A DNA stretch of 64,000 nucleotides from Petaurus breviceps papuanus (GCA_028583685.1 JAMXIF010000003.1:53462507-53526506), one strand, 5' to 3'; positions 44,876-57,225 are shown, counted from the stretch's first letter. Numbers and translations are program-made. The notes: generated from the sequence alone by a model not told the origin.

Positions 44876-45845
44876 ATCCCTTAATTCCCAAACTTAATGG
44901 CCTTTTCTCAACCCTCATTACTCTTTACCTCTCTGTAGCCTTTGACACTGTTGATTACCATCTCCATATTTGTTACATGTTGTTTCCCCCAATGGAATGG
45001 TAAGATCCTTGAGGGCAAGGACTATGTTTTTTGTCTTTCTTTTGTTGTTGATCTTAGCACAGTGCCTGGAACATAGTTAACTGCTTAATAAATATTGGTT
45101 GACTTCCTGATTTTTATCTCTAGTTTGCAAAAAATTCCCCTGGAAAAGCACTCCCACATTATCCCTCCTTTGTATTCACGCAGCCACAATCTCAGTTCTG
45201 GACATCATCACCTCTTGCCTACACTATTATAATGACCTCCTCTTTGGTTGCTGTGCCTCAACTCTCTCCCTAATCTAATGTATCTACCACATAATGATCA
45301 AACTGAGTTTACTTAATTGGAAATGTTCTTATGTCTCTCTATCATTCAGTGAACTCCAGTGACTTCTTGTTACTTCTAGAAGAAAAAAAAAAAGCTTTCT
45401 GGTTCACTTTTAAACCCCTTCACAATTTGGACCCAGTCTCTTCCAGTGTCACCATGCATTACCTTCATTCCCATGCTCTACAATTCAGCCAAAATGAACT
45501 CTCAGTTCCTCATGTGGAGCCCTCCATCTCCTGTCTCTGTGCCTTTGAACAATCTCCCATGCCAGAAAGGATCTCCCTTCCCACCTCTGCCTCACAGAAT
45601 CCCTTTTTTTCCTTCCAGACAAAGCTTTAAGCACCATCTTGTATACATAGCCTTTCTAATACCCCTCTCTATCTAACTATGCGGACTTTAACTCTCTATG
45701 TTTATCTTGTACTTATTCTGCATGTAGACACAGGTATCCTGATTGAATGTAACTTTCTTAACTATAAAAATTGTTTAATTTTCTGCATTTATATCTTTAG
45801 TGCCTAGCACAATGTTTGGTATATAGTTACTTAATAAATACTTAT
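44876..45845 (+). mobile_element. Two L2 LINE 3' parts in tandem order
   Basis: The first ends near 45105 (GGTAAGATCCTTGAGGGCAA; CACAGTGCCTGGAACATAG). The second runs on to 45845 (AGGTATCCTGATTGAATGTA; TAGTGCCTAGCACAATG; TTAATAAATACTTATG). They account for the frames at 45331-45676. Confidence 0.8.
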
Positions 45846-45849
45846 GTAA

Positions 45850-46430
45850 TAGGGCTCTACTTTTAAATACACAGATCATTCTAACATTGTGGTACTCACA
45901 TGGGAGAGACTAGAGAACAGCTTTTGGGAAAAGATATTCTGCATTTCCTTACCATATGGGTGAACAGCCTTTTTCCATTGCCTATGTAGTCTGATTTGGA
46001 TGTGTCTTTAAAACTACCAGAATAAGACATTTTCTTTCTATTAAAAAAAGATAAAGGTCTTGAATGGAACTTTTGTTTTGTTTTGTCACTTCATTTGTCC
46101 TTTTCAGTTCGAGGTCCAAGTAATAAGATTCCCACCAGATCAGACTCCAGCCACAGAGCCTTTGGAGGCAAGATTCTAGGTCAGATGTTCTGTAGTCAAC
46201 CCATCACAGATAACCTGGGTACTTTAGCCCAAGGAGGGCTTTGGCCTTGAAACTTGGTTTGACTGGGCTATATAGAAAATATGAACTCAATCACTTTCCC
46301 TTCCTCAGAGATTAAGGTGTTAAAGAGAGGAGAATTATGCCCTCTAGGTATTGGGGGGAATGTTTATATGCTTGTTCTTGCTATACTTTTGAAGTAATTC
46401 CTTTGTAATAGCTAATGGGGAAAGAGAAGG
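45850..46430. other. No gene recognised
   Basis: Unique-looking, without supported exon or named repeat. Confidence 0.4.
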
Positions 46431-46434
46431 ACAG

Positions 46435-47394
46435 AGTCAAGATGGCAGAGTAAAGGCAGGGACTCACCTGAGCTCTCCCAAATGCCCCTCTAAACAACAC
46501 TGAAGTAACGCCTCAAAACAAATTCTGGAATGACAGAATCAATAAAAGGATAGGGTGAAACAAGTTTTCAGGTGAAGATAATCCAGAAGGCTAGCATGGA
46601 AGATCTGTCTCACTGGGGTGAGATTAATACACAGCCAGTAGCAGGTCCTAAAGGTGACTGAATTGGTGGTAGCAATGGTTTCAGGAGTGGTAAAGGGGTT
46701 AGACAGTTGATCAGAAGGAGACTACAGGGGATCCTTTGCTGGCACTGTATGTATTACTCTGTTTCATAGCCTATACACCATTCTGGGATGCAGTCCTAGG
46801 GCAATGAGGGGCACTATCAGGAATGTGGGCCCTGATCACAGTTCCCAGGTGAAAAAGAGTGCTTCACTCATAGATTAGAGCACAGACCAGGAAAGCAGTG
46901 ACCACACCTCTCCTTAGATCATACCACCTTGGAAGAACTGCAAATTTATAAACCACCAGAATTAGCTCTGAAAATAGCAACTCAAAAAATCTTAAGCTTG
47001 AGATAGTGCCCCCTCCACTGCAGGTGCAGAGTTCAACTTTAACATAAAGTTAAAAGTCAAAAAATAGACTGGAAAAATAAGCAAACAACAAAAAAAGAAC
47101 ATGAGCATAGAAAGTTACTATGGTGACAGGACAGATCAAAAACACAAACTCAGAAAAAGACAACAATACCAAAACAACTACATGCAAAGTCTCAAAGAAA
47201 AATGTGAATTGGTCTCAGGCCAAAAAAAAAGAACTCCTAGAAGAATTCAAAAAAGATTTTAAAAAGCAAATTTTTTAAGAGAGGCAAAGGAAAATTTGGG
47301 GAAAGAAATGAGAGATGAAAAGGAAATCATGAAAAAAAACCCAACAGCCTGGTAAAGGGAGCACACAAAAAAAAAATACTGAAGAAAAAAAGAG
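46435..47394 (+). mobile_element. L1/HAL1 5' part
   Basis: GTCAAGATGGCAGAGTAAAG opens the 5' untranslated region. GATCAGAAGGAGACTACAGG, ACCACCTTGGAAGAACTGCA and AAGTTAAAAGTCAAAAAATA match the copy at 15950. The ORF1 start is decayed, and a MIR follows at 47395. Confidence 0.75.
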
Positions 47395-47510
47395 GTGGGT
47401 GGAGGTTACATGATTTGCCCAGTGTCACACAGCTAGTGAGTGTCTGATGTTGGATCTGGTTTTCCTGACTCCTTTATCTATCTACTATCTACTGCACCAT
47501 CTCCCCATCT
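47395..47510 (-). mobile_element. MIR/THER SINE fragment
   Basis: TTACATGATTTGCCCAGTGT and CACACAGCTAGTGAGTGTCT, with CTACTGCACCATCTCCCC at the reversed head. Confidence 0.75.
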
Positions 47511-47514
47511 AAGC

Positions 47515-48720
47515 AGAAATAGGACAGAAAACATGGAAGAAGAAGGGCAAGGTTCAGAAACATCTTCTCTAACTTGCTGACACTCTGTTAAATTAATTAA
47601 ATCTAATTAATTATAATGACGGATTCATCCAAACAAGAAGAGATTCCAGAATTGCCTTTTCATGATGAGATACTTCTGTGATCTCATTGCAGTATTTACT
47701 CTCACCAGTTCATACAGCAACCCAGGTGGCCCCTGTCCATTTCTAACTATAAATCCTGTACAGAGGATGATACTAGGGTTCCCACCAAGTCTTTTCACAC
47801 TCTATGGGTACCAGGATAGCACACAGGCTATCTATCCCTCCCTCAACATGACAAACCGGCCATCTTATCTCATCTTGCATTTCTTTTATGTCCTTACACA
47901 TCTTATACCTTTCATAGGATCACAAATTTAAAACTCAAAGAAACTTTAGAGGGTATTGAGTCCAGCCTCTTTGTTTTCCTTACTCCAGTGCAGTTAGAGA
48001 TCTCCTTTTTCATGACACTTTTTCAGTGAGATGAAATTCTCTGAGGGATAGGATTCAAATATTTTTTCTAACAAAGACAACAGTATTATTTATTCAGTTT
48101 CTTCTATACAAGCAACAGAGGCCCTTAAGTTTGCATATACTGTCCAGAGAGAAGTCACCAGACTTCCTGTAATTATTATTTAGATTCCATTCATCTCAGC
48201 AATAATTTTTAGATATAAAAATCTCTGTTAACAATGATGATCATGGAAACTGCCTTCAGTGATAATTTATGCAGAGAGAATTCTGATGAAAAACTTTAGA
48301 GAATTCTAATTTAAAGGGTTTTTTTAACCTTCTGAAATTATAGTGCCATTAATATACTTCAATCAATGCCACCACCACCACCCCCCATAAGAGATATCAC
48401 AAAAGCAGTAGAAAGTCAAACATTTTGAGACCAGCAAAGTAGAATTCTAAATTTAAAATTACATAATCCAATTTCCAACAACAGAGCACTGTACTGCTCT
48501 GATGCTTGCTGATGTGGAATATAAAGTCCCTAGGTAATTTTTGTTATGAATAAGTAAAGGAAAACAGTAAATCTTTGCCACATGGATGAATAAAAGTACA
48601 TGAACGTGTCAACTTTTATTTAACCTGAATCTCCTGCTCCAGTTCTGTGGGGTGCAAACAGAGCAATGCTGAAGCTACATAGAGAGAATCATACCATAAA
48701 AATAACTGACATATCACAAG
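47515..48720. other. No gene recognised
   Basis: About 1.2 kb of unique-looking sequence. The + frame at 47662-47931 (89 codons) has no family likeness and no convincing splice sites. Confidence 0.45.
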
Positions 48721-48724
48721 AGGT

Positions 48725-48875
48725 GGTAAGCCAGGATAGGGGATAGAGTTCTGGCCTTGGCATAAGGAAGACCTAGATTCAGGTTCAGTCTCTGATACAA
48801 TTCTGGTAATCTGTGTGACCCTAGTCTAAACAGTGTCCCCAGGCAACTCTAGGATTAGAAATTGTTTCCATAGTG
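48725..48875 (+). mobile_element. SINE with the distinct 3' tail (as at 35214)
   Basis: GATAGAGTTCTGGCCTTGGC, AATCTGTGTGACCCTAG, then CCCAGGCAACTCTAGGATTA. Confidence 0.6.
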
Positions 48876-49009
48876 GAAGCTGATGCATTCATGTACTTTT
48901 ATGCGTCCATGTGGGAAAGATTTACTGATGAAACCACACATTTAGACAAAAAAATGGGAAAACACACACAGATATGCACATATATACATGAATATATGTA
49001 TGTTTATAT

Positions 49010-49475
49010 GAAGTTTTTGAAGTGCTTTATGAACATTGTCTCATTTTAGCCTCACAAAAGATACTTTTGAAGGACTGGGGAAGGCTATTTTTGTTATGAG
49101 GAATTCTCATGAGAGGAACCTTCCTCCACTCTACCTAGGGATACATATTAGCAACTACTCCACAACTCAGTCAGTCACTTAGGGCCCTGGAGAGCTTAAC
49201 TGACTTGCTTGGATTCCCTTAATCAGCAAACATCTGAAGCAGATCTTCAACCCAAGTGGTCCTGACTCAAAGGATAGCCTTTCTTCAAAACTCTATGCTA
49301 GATCTCCAGGTATGATCTACATTTTACAAATGAGAAAACTGAGGACCACAGAGGTGAGTGATTTGTCCATGGTCACACAGAAAATACATAAGTAGAAGAG
49401 GAATTTTAAACCAGATCTTCCTAACTCCCAATCTATTATCATTCTCACCATTACACCCTGGTGCCTCTTAGCTGT
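49010..49475 (-). mobile_element. MIR/THER pieces, antisense
   Basis: AAGTGCTTTATGAACATTGT at the left and, after about 250 bp of other sequence, ACATTTTACAAATGAGAAAA and ATTTGTCCATGGTCACACAG at the right. Confidence 0.6.
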
Positions 49476-49479
49476 CCTA

Positions 49480-50145
49480 TATCTAGGGTGACAAATTCTC
49501 CTACTCTCACTACTTACCCCCTGAGTCTTTGATCTGTGAGTCAGAGAATACTCATGCCTACCCTTTCAATGGCAGAAATTCAGTCTCAGGTTATCAAGTA
49601 ACTTTATCCCTATCATCCAGAAACAGAGAGTCAGGGTGATTAAATTAAGGACAAAGATTGAGTGAATTGTAAAGAAACAGAAATAAAACCCAGAAATGCC
49701 CATTCAAGTATACTGTTTTTATTATCGAGAAGAATTCTCCAAACAACAGAACTTAAAAACACCTCCATATAAAAACAAGAAATCTTTGAAAAGAACTTTT
49801 ATCTTGCCTGGCAAAAATAAATAGTGTGGTAGTTCAGTAAAAAGTATCCATGCCCTAAGTCCTGTCCCTCATGGTAAGCTGGGCATAGTTCATGTGCAAC
49901 TCACTTGATAGGTGACTTGGGCAGCAAATTGGAATTTGTCTGAGGCCAAAATGTTCATCAATATAAGAGAACATGAAGGACCAAAACAAAAACTAATAAT
50001 CTCCTATACAATTCAGGCATCAAGATGTAATTTTGTCAGCTCTACAAGAGGATAGAGATCATATACTGTCTTTGTTTTGTATAAATGAATAAAGCACATA
50101 TGAAGCATTTACTCTGTGCTAAACTCTGTAGATACAAACAGAAGA
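49480..50145. other. No gene recognised
   Basis: Unique-looking, with a diverged TGAAGCATTTACTCTGTGCT scrap near 50100. Confidence 0.4.
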
Positions 50146-50149
50146 ATAC

Positions 50150-50630
50150 AACCATCAGTGTTCTCACAGACTCACATTTTATTATTTTTTTCTTTCATTA
50201 TTAATTTATTTTAAATTTAAATATTAAAACTTAAATACAAAATAAGAAAATAAAAAAGCATTGCCATGTAGATGGCAGAACATAAGGATTCAAAATATAC
50301 AAAAATAAATGTCCTTTCAAGAAAGCTTATACAATAAATACTATGTATTAAGTTTTTTTTCCCCCTCCTTCCTCCCCACCTCCCCCAAGAAGGCTACAAT
50401 TAAGCATGGATACACACATACACACACATGCATAGATACACATATATGTATATACACATACAAACATGCATGTATATACACAAAAGCATATACATGCATA
50501 TACTTAGATATCTATAATTATACTTCTATACAAACATAGACATTTGTATGCATCTATGTAAGAGCGTCCTCTGTTTCTCTGAGGGTTCTTCCTTCATAAG
50601 TCCAATGGGTCTTTCCATACTTTTCTAAGT
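50150..50630 (-). mobile_element. L1 3' region (another subfamily), antisense, with CA/TA-rich part
   Basis: GGCAGAACATAAGGATTCAA, AGAAGGCTACAATTAAGCAT, ACACATACACACACATGCAT and CATAAGTCCAATGGGTC mark a marsupial L1 3' region read backwards. The 76-codon frame is its translation. Confidence 0.6.
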
Positions 50631-50824
50631 CCACCAACTCAGCATTTCCTGCACCAAAGCACTATGCCAACCTTAGTCTAGTTATTTGAAATAGTCTGGT
50701 AGCTTACATTTTAATTGGAAAGAAAATGCATGTGGAAGGTTTCAGCTTTCAGACAGGAAAGCGCCATAGTCTTTGGGGTACCCAGATGGTAATGACTCTT
50801 CTTTCAACTCTGCTACCAATTTCT

Positions 50825-50900
50825 GATGTATTCCTCACTGCATTCACTGCAATGCCTCGCTTGCAGCAGATCATCAATAAATGCTGAATGAAATTTCTGA
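50825..50900 (+). mobile_element. Possible L2 3' end scrap
   Basis: GCAGATCATCAATAAATGCT resembles the L2 terminus. Weak. Confidence 0.35.
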
Positions 50901-51400
50901 ATGATATTTACCTATACATTCTAGCCCACAGCTTCCTTTCTTCCAATCGTCAAGATTTTATTTGTGTGAATCCCAGCTAAAGTGACACTAAAGGTGTCCT
51001 CAGATCAATGCCTTACAAAACTAACATTAAAACTGTAGAAAAAAAATTCCTTCCTGCTTTGTAGCACAGAAAATAAAATAATAAAAATGGTGACAAGAAA
51101 AAATAACTAGCAAATAACAAAAAGCCTTCAGTGACTATTTTGCCATCCTAAAGGACTGAATTCTCCAAAGGACTTTCTATATGTCCATTTTCTCTATGAT
51201 TGTCCAGGAAGAGATGTGTACTTCATACACATTCCTGGGGCTGACTTTATAGAATCTAACTTTCTCCACTAGGAGCTAAATAATGCAAGAGATTATTTCC
51301 TTTTCTTATTTTAAAGATTGGCTTTACAGAATAATTAACATGGACATGGATTTGAATGTAGATTGCCTGTGTTTTTCATGGAGAAGAAATTATAGATTAA
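50901..51400. other. No gene recognised
   Basis: Unique-looking AT-rich sequence. Confidence 0.4.
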
Positions 51401-51412
51401 GTAAAGAATTTA

Positions 51413-51579
51413 GGGGACAGCTAGGTAGCACAATGAATAGAGCACCAGCCCTGGAGTCAGGAGGACCTGAGTTCAAATGTGACCTCATACACTTAATACA
51501 AAACTAGCCATGTGACCTTGGACAAGTCACAACCCCAACTGCCCTACCTTCCCCCCTCCAAAAAGCAAAAAAAAAAAAG
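51413..51579 (+). mobile_element. MAR-type SINE (short form) with target duplication
   Basis: GGGGACAGCTAGGTAGCACA to the AAAAAGCAAAAAAAA tail. AAGAATTTA is duplicated (51404-51412, 51580-51588). Confidence 0.9.
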
Positions 51580-51769
51580 AAGAATTTAAAAGGAAAGGTA
51601 ATATTAATGACGATACAGGATGTCCCAAAATTGAACTAAGATGTTCAAGACAGCCTGTATATTGTCTCCCTGACCCTGCTGTTGTTCATAATTTGTTACT
51701 GGTAATTGTTGGTAATTTCACTGATATAGAAAATATGATCAGGAAATTCCCAATGACAAGGCAAATAGA

Positions 51770-51925
51770 CAACTATTACGCAACTTACAGACTCAGAGGG
51801 TTTCCTGGAGTTCTGAGAGGTTAAGTAACTTGCCCAAGGTCACATAGTCAACATGTATCAGAGGCAAGACTTTAACACAGGTCTTCCTAAGGCCAACTTC
51901 CAAGGCCAACTTTCCATCCATTCTG
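51770..51925 (-). mobile_element. MIR/THER SINE
   Basis: AAGTAACTTGCCCAAGGTCA, CAGGTCTTCCTAAGGCCAAC and CATTCTGCCACATTG in reversed order. Confidence 0.75.
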
Positions 51926-51963
51926 CCACATTGTTTCTTGACAATATACTATCATTATTACTT

Positions 51964-52121
51964 CTTTTTTTTTTAAAGCAATTGGGGTTAAGTAACTTGC
52001 TCAAGGTTACACGGCCAGGTGTTTCTGGGTGGGTGCTAAGTGTCTGAGCCCGGGATTCGATCTCCAGGTCATCCCGACACTGGAGCCGATGCTCTTACTC
52101 GCTGTGCTACCTGGCCGCCCC
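51964..52121 (-). mobile_element. tRNA-headed SINE, left-monomer type, with target duplication
   Basis: GTTAAGTAACTTGCTCAAGG, TGTTTCTGGGTGGGTGC, CTGTGCTACCTGGCCGCCCC. TCATTATTACTT is duplicated on both sides (51952-51963, 52122-52133). Confidence 0.9.
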
Positions 52122-52354
52122 TCATTATTACTTTTAATGATAGTGTTTTCTTTTTCATGATAAATGATAATACTTTTAATGATAATGAATAACATTATTT
52201 TTAAGGATAATGTTTTCTACTTACACATTACCTACCTTTACAAACTTAAAACTGCTCATCTTAAATTTAAATTAGTGAATTCCTGAAACGTAATGAATTT
52301 TTACTGGTTCAATGAGTGCTATTCTTTCTACTCTTGTTGGAAAACTTTCAAAAA

Positions 52355-53735
52355 GAAATTAGGTTGACTTCCCATCAAGATGTCAGAGTGAAAAGGAGCA
52401 GAAGAACCCAAATGCCACACGTTCTCCAAAAAAAAAAAAAAAAAAAGATAAGCAAAAGAGGTCCAGACCAAATAATTATGAAGAAATAAAGAAGCTCCAG
52501 TGTCAGAACGAATCCCGGGCTCAGACACTTAGCACCCACCCAGAAACACCTGGTCGTGTAACCTTGAGCAAGTTACTTAACCCCAATTGCTTAGGGGCAG
52601 CCAGGTGGCTCAGCAAGTAAGAGTACCGGCTCCAGTGTTGGGACGACCTGGAGATCGAATCCCGGGCTCAGACACTCAGTACCACACCCAGAAATAACTG
52701 GCCGTGTAACCTTGAGCAAGTTACTTAACCCCAATTGCTTAGGGGCGGCCAGGTGGCTCAGCGAGTAAGAGCAGAGCACCGGCTCCAGTGTTGGGACGAC
52801 CTGGAGATCGAATCCCGGGCTCAGACACTCAGCACCACACCCAGAAATAATAACTGGCCGTGTAACCTTGAGCAAGTTACTTAACCCCGTTTGCTTAAAA
52901 AAAAAAAAAAGAAAAGAAATAAAGAAACTCTAGTAGTAGTCTAGTAGTCTTCACCCAGCTTAAGTCAACAAAAGGGAACTTGCAAAAGCCTTCAGGGTAA
53001 GGGTTAAATAAGCCTAACCCACAGAAATCTTCCATGTCCAACAACCTCAGAGTGCTTTAGTCGGGAAATCCCATGACAGTGAAGCCCACTCAAAGGTAGA
53101 GACCAGAATAGTGGCTCAGTGAGGAGGCCCCCAAGGTGGTTCAGCTTCCCAGGAGGTCTGGACCTGGATATGTAGAATGACTAGCAAAGTTTCTAAGGGG
53201 AGGGAAGGAATCAGTCCATGTGCCATAGGGACTCTGAAACTTTACAATTACAGACCTGAACTGACCCTTATAATCTTGAAGAACTTAGCACTTTGGAACC
53301 AAAGGAAAAAGGAAAGCCTAGGACCTGCCAGAACTTTGTGCACTGCAAACACCAGCAGAAGAAGCTAATGGTAAGACACCAGACAATTCAGACCAAATAG
53401 GAGCTCATCACCCCCATCCAAGTGTTCAGGAACCATCTGGAGTCTGGACTTAAAAAAAGAAGTCCTAATTCAGTAAGTAAAGCTGGGGAAAACGAGAAAA
53501 CAGAAGACTTTCATTAAAAAAAAATTATTAATGCAGGGATATTCAGAACATAAGCCCAGAGAAAAAGAGTAATTCCATGATCACTATGGGCAGAACCTCA
53601 GATAAAGGTATGGCTTTGCCACAAGGTCTATTAGAATTCCTTGAAAAGATGAAAAAAGTGAGTAGTAATTATGAAAATGAAACATCGAGAGGAAAGAATT
53701 AGGAGAACAAAGAGTATAGGAAGTTCAAAAATGTA
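52355..53735 (+). mobile_element. Probable L1-type 5' part with inserted SINE trimer
   Basis: CATCAAGATGTCAGAGTGAA looks like an L1 5' start. After the SINE block the text (AGAGACCAGAATAGTGGCTC, GAATTCCTTGAAAAGATGAA, CATCGAGAGGAAAGAATTAG) is purine-rich and coiled-coil-like. The family assignment is an inference and the frame is decayed. Confidence 0.45.
52494..52913 (+). mobile_element. Trimeric tRNA-headed SINE (left-right-right) with one target duplication
   Basis: A 5'-truncated left-type monomer (52494-52593; CACCCACCCAGAAACACCTG) is followed by two right-type monomers (52594-52741 and 52742-52913; both with CACACCCAGAAATAA), each joined through AATTGCTTA, and only the last has an A tail. 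AAGAAATAAAGAA is perfectly duplicated (52481-52493, 52914-52926). Confidence 0.9.
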
Positions 53736-53799
53736 AGAATGACATTCCATAAATATGTCTAAGAATGACAGCGTATAACCTTAATTTCATTATTATAGA

Positions 53800-53951
53800 G
53801 ACCATGGGCTCCCTGACTGAATCACTCAATTATAAGTGAGACTGTGAGCTCACTGAGGACAAGGACTGTCTTCCTGTCTTTCGTTGTATCCTCAGTGCTT
53901 ATATCCTCAGTACCTGGCACATAGTAAATGCATAACAATTATTACTTCTCA
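53800..53951 (+). mobile_element. L2 3' end fragment
   Basis: GTGAGCTCACTGAGGACAAG, TTGTATCCTCAGTGCTTATA and AGTACCTGGCACATAGTAAA. A SINE follows. Confidence 0.75.
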
Positions 53952-54122
53952 GGGCAGGTAGGTGGCCCAGTGAATAGAGCACCAACCCTGGAGTCAGGAA
54001 GACCTGAGTTCAAATCTGCTCTGAGACACTTAACATTTACTAGTTGTGTGACCTTGGTCAAGTCACTTAATCCCAATTGCCTTGCCTTCCCCCTTCCAAA
54101 AAGACCAAAAAATAAATAAATA
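53952..54122 (+). mobile_element. MAR-type SINE (short form)
   Basis: GGGCAGGTAGGTGGCCCAGT to a TTCCAAAAAGACC and (AAAT)n tail. It lies in the L2 terminus, resumed as ACTGACTGGTTGACTAGCTG. Confidence 0.88.
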
Positions 54123-54430
54123 AACAAATACCACTTCACTAACTGACTGGTTGACTAGCTGCTCCAATAACTGATGGTTTTATATGATCCATCTTTTGTT
54201 TCTTGCCCCTTATAAATGAAAACCTTCACTGATGCAGATTTTATTGTCCCCAACCAAATGAGCAGAGTGCTCTCCTCAGCAGGATCATTTGTGCCTCTTG
54301 AACCCTACCATTTTATGTAAGAAGCACAGTAGGTATTTTGCCAAGGACCTTTACATAAATGAGAGGACCCATTCAAAATTTTAATCAGCTTGTAAAGCCT
54401 ATTATAAATTGCAAATATTTGCTCATTCAA
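54123..54430. other. No gene recognised
   Basis: Unique-looking after the L2/SINE junction. Confidence 0.35.
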
Positions 54431-55000
54431 CAATCAAAAAAACTTTTATTAAGTACCCATAATGACTGAGAGATAGAGATAGAGGTAAAGACAGAGACAG
54501 AGAAAGAGACAAAGATAGATGGCAGCCTCAGAGTCAGGAAAACCTGAGCTCAAGAGCTACCCGACACACATTAGTTGCGTTGCTCTGGGCAAGTTACTTA
54601 ACCTCTCAGACATACCTTGGTAGAAAGAACTTTCACATCTGAGATTTGCTTTCTAGCTGAAATTTGTCTAGTACAGTGAAATCTCAGGTCAAGTCCTTAT
54701 CCATATGTCCAAGGTCCTGTTCTAAGTGTTAGAGATAAAAAGATAAAAACAAAAAATGGTCCCTGCCCTCATACAACTTACTTTTCTACTAGGGAATACA
54801 ACATGTTTACAGATGAGTAAATACAGATAATTTGAGGAGGGAGAAAGCCCTACTAACCTGAGAAAACAAGATGGAAGAGATGACAAAATGAACTGACTCT
54901 GGAGGGAAGTTACTAAGTGTTCCAAGCAGAACAGAGGATGGAGTACATTCCAGGCACTAAAGACTAACCTGTGCAAAGCTGAAATGTCCAGTGGGTTAGT
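54430..55000 (+). repeat. Dispersed repeat, split by (GA)-rich tract and a MIR
   Basis: AAACTTTTATTAAGTACCCA at the left, a purine-rich AGAGAT/AGAGAC tract at 54470-54520, a MIR-like head and core (AGAGTCAGGAAAACCTGAGC; CTGGGCAAGTTACTTAACCT) at 54520-54615, then GGTCCCTGCCCTCATACAAC and AGTACATTCCAGGCACTAAA. The 135-codon minus frame at 54722-55129 is its reverse translation. Confidence 0.55.
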
Positions 55001-55830
55001 ACACAAACCACTCTGATTGAAATACAGAGTATTTAAAAAACATTTTCTAAACTGACTGATGGATTCTCCCAGTATAACATGTATAAATGTGTCTATAAAA
55101 GATGACAACACTAGTGAACAAAAAGCCATAAATATCTATGACAAATGTATATCCCACCCAAAGTTCTGTGTTCAATAAAAATGAAAAATTAGTCATGATC
55201 CCTTTGATCATCACCTATTAGAAATAGCCAAAATCTCCAAACTGTAAACATACATGAACCCAGACAATCTAAAAGAATTTCTCAGGATTCATTCTTCACT
55301 TAAAACAATGTGACTATGAGGTAGAACTACCAGCTAGCCTCTTCAAAGACCTTAAAATTTTCCTGTTTCTCTGTCTTTTGGGTCTTAGTAAAAGTGCCCA
55401 GGAAAAACTCTCTGATTATAATTCCATAATCTTTAATGTCCCCTGTCCCAGCCTTCTACCTCCCAGCCCATATTTCCACTGAGTCAAGAGCCAGTGCCAC
55501 AGGAAGTTTTCTCTCTAACCTTCCTGCCAATACTTTCTTCTCTCTTCCTTCTCCCAGCTGGACAATGACCTCCCCATTTCTAACTCAACAGAGGAACTCC
55601 CATTCGGTTCCAGTGCCTCTCCAACCCCCACTGCAGGGCAGACATGGCTACTGATACCACTTGGTGGCAAAATCCTTCTGGCAAGGTCTGCCCTCACACT
55701 CCCCCTTCTTGCCCACTGGAACTTACAATCTGTTCTGCAGCCATGTATTCTAGATCATTAGGCATTACCATTTAACCCTACAAGACAATTTAAGGGTTCC
55801 TGGATCCTGCCCTCTACCCTCCATTATGTG
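55001..55830. other. No gene recognised
   Basis: Pyrimidine-rich part at 55430-55660 may belong to an old L2 or other repeat. Frames on both strands are short and unsupported. Confidence 0.35.
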
Positions 55831-55834
55831 GTAT

Positions 55835-55935
55835 CTCCCTCAGTTTGAATTGGGGCTCCTGAGAACTGGAATTCTATTTGTATCCCCCAGGTTTGGCATA
55901 GTGCTTACCACCTAGTAAGCATTTAATATTTGATT
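55835..55935 (+). mobile_element. L2 3' end fragment
   Basis: TTTGTATCCCCCAGGTTTGG and CATAGTGCTTACCACCTAGT, ending AAGCATTTAATA. Confidence 0.65.
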
Positions 55936-56460
55936 TTTCATTCTTCCATTCATGCCTTCCAGGGTACAGCCAGAGAGAATAGCATATTGCCAAACTTCCA
56001 AGATAGTTCTTTAGGAAAGTGTCAGTGGCCCTGGATGTATCTGAGCACCAAAAATTTGTAATGGAGTCAACCAAAGGTCAGGTATATGTTTCCATTTTGG
56101 GTCGTGAAGAAGTTACTAGATATTATAAAATCATTATCAACTAATCAGCTGTCACAGAGATTCCTCAATAAATGTGATCTAGAAAATGAACACATTTTAT
56201 TTTTTATCTTCAAATTTCTTCATAACCCTGAATTATGACTCTCAACATTTCCATATAACATATAACAATAAAAATTAATACAAAATCAGCAAACCGATTT
56301 TCTACAAGTATCTATGTGGCCCAAAATTTTATCTACTCAATTAATGCTAATGGAATAGTAATCACATCATAAATATCTGGAATTTTTGTGAGGAATAACA
56401 CAGCTTCTTCCACAAAGAGATTACTATGTCCAAAAAAAAATACAAAAATTTTGTCCTTTT
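55936..56460. other. No gene recognised
   Basis: Unique-looking AT-rich sequence. Confidence 0.4.
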
Positions 56461-56464
56461 AACT

Positions 56465-56585
56465 AAATCCGGCAGTCACTGATATGACTCTCCCAGGATC
56501 ATATAGCTAATAAGAATCTGAATATTAAACTCCTATCTTTCCAACTCCATGTCCAACACTCTATCCACTGAATCATGTAGCATAA
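56465..56585 (-). mobile_element. MIR/THER fragment
   Basis: CCCAGGATCATATAGCTAAT and CACTCTATCCACTGAATCAT in reversed order. Confidence 0.65.
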
Positions 56586-57025
56586 GGTATCCTATCACCC
56601 TGGATTAGAAATAAACAAAATCTCCAAGTTGTAAAAATATATAAATCCAGAAAATCTAAAGAAATTTCTCAGGACTCATCCTTTGCAGTAAAAAAAAAAA
56701 AAAGTATATATTTAACACATCCAGTAAGCTGACCCTAGGCCTCATGTAGCATGTACCCAATTGCAATGTGATAAGTACCATGGAGGGGGTAGAAAGATTT
56801 CTTCATGGAAGTTACATTGCAAATGAGTCAAAAATTAGGAATGTTTGGAGGCCAGATAAATAGAGTTTCAATGTAAACAAAAATACATTCCAAAACCAAA
56901 AAGAAGGCTTTTTTTATTACCTAGAGTTGTGAATACACAACTTCGTTATCTCCCTTCATACAGATACTTGGGAACTATATAATCTGGGGGAGGGGGGGAA
57001 GTCATCAAATATGTAATGATAACAA
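56586..57025. other. No gene recognised
   Basis: Unique-looking. Segment 56600-56690 resembles 55195-55300 (AATCTCCAA, CCAGA-AATCTAAA, TTTCTCAGGA), an unnamed repeat pair. Confidence 0.4.
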
Positions 57026-57029
57026 TAAC

Positions 57030-57225
57030 AATTCACATTTGCATTTTACAGTTTAAACATTACATTCCTCACAACAACATTGTGAGCTAGGTATTTTTAT
57101 GTCCATTTTACAGTTGAGGGCACTAACAGTAAGGCTCAAACAGTAAAGAGATTTGCTAGCAAAGGTAGAAGCTGAAACCCAAACCCAAATCTTCTCATTC
57201 CAAATCAAGTTTTCTTTCCCCTATA
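57030..57225 (-). mobile_element. MIR/THER SINE
   Basis: CATTTGCATTTTACAGTTTA, ACAACATTGTGAGCTAGGTA and CATTTTACAGTTGAGGGCAC. Confidence 0.75.

Noticed and set aside
45900-46300. Pyrimidine tract plus CAG near 46100 as an exon acceptor
   Set aside because: No in-frame conserved peptide or donor at a sensible distance.
54722-55129. 135-codon minus-strand frame
   Set aside because: It is the reverse translation of an old dispersed repeat also seen at 34690; no family likeness.
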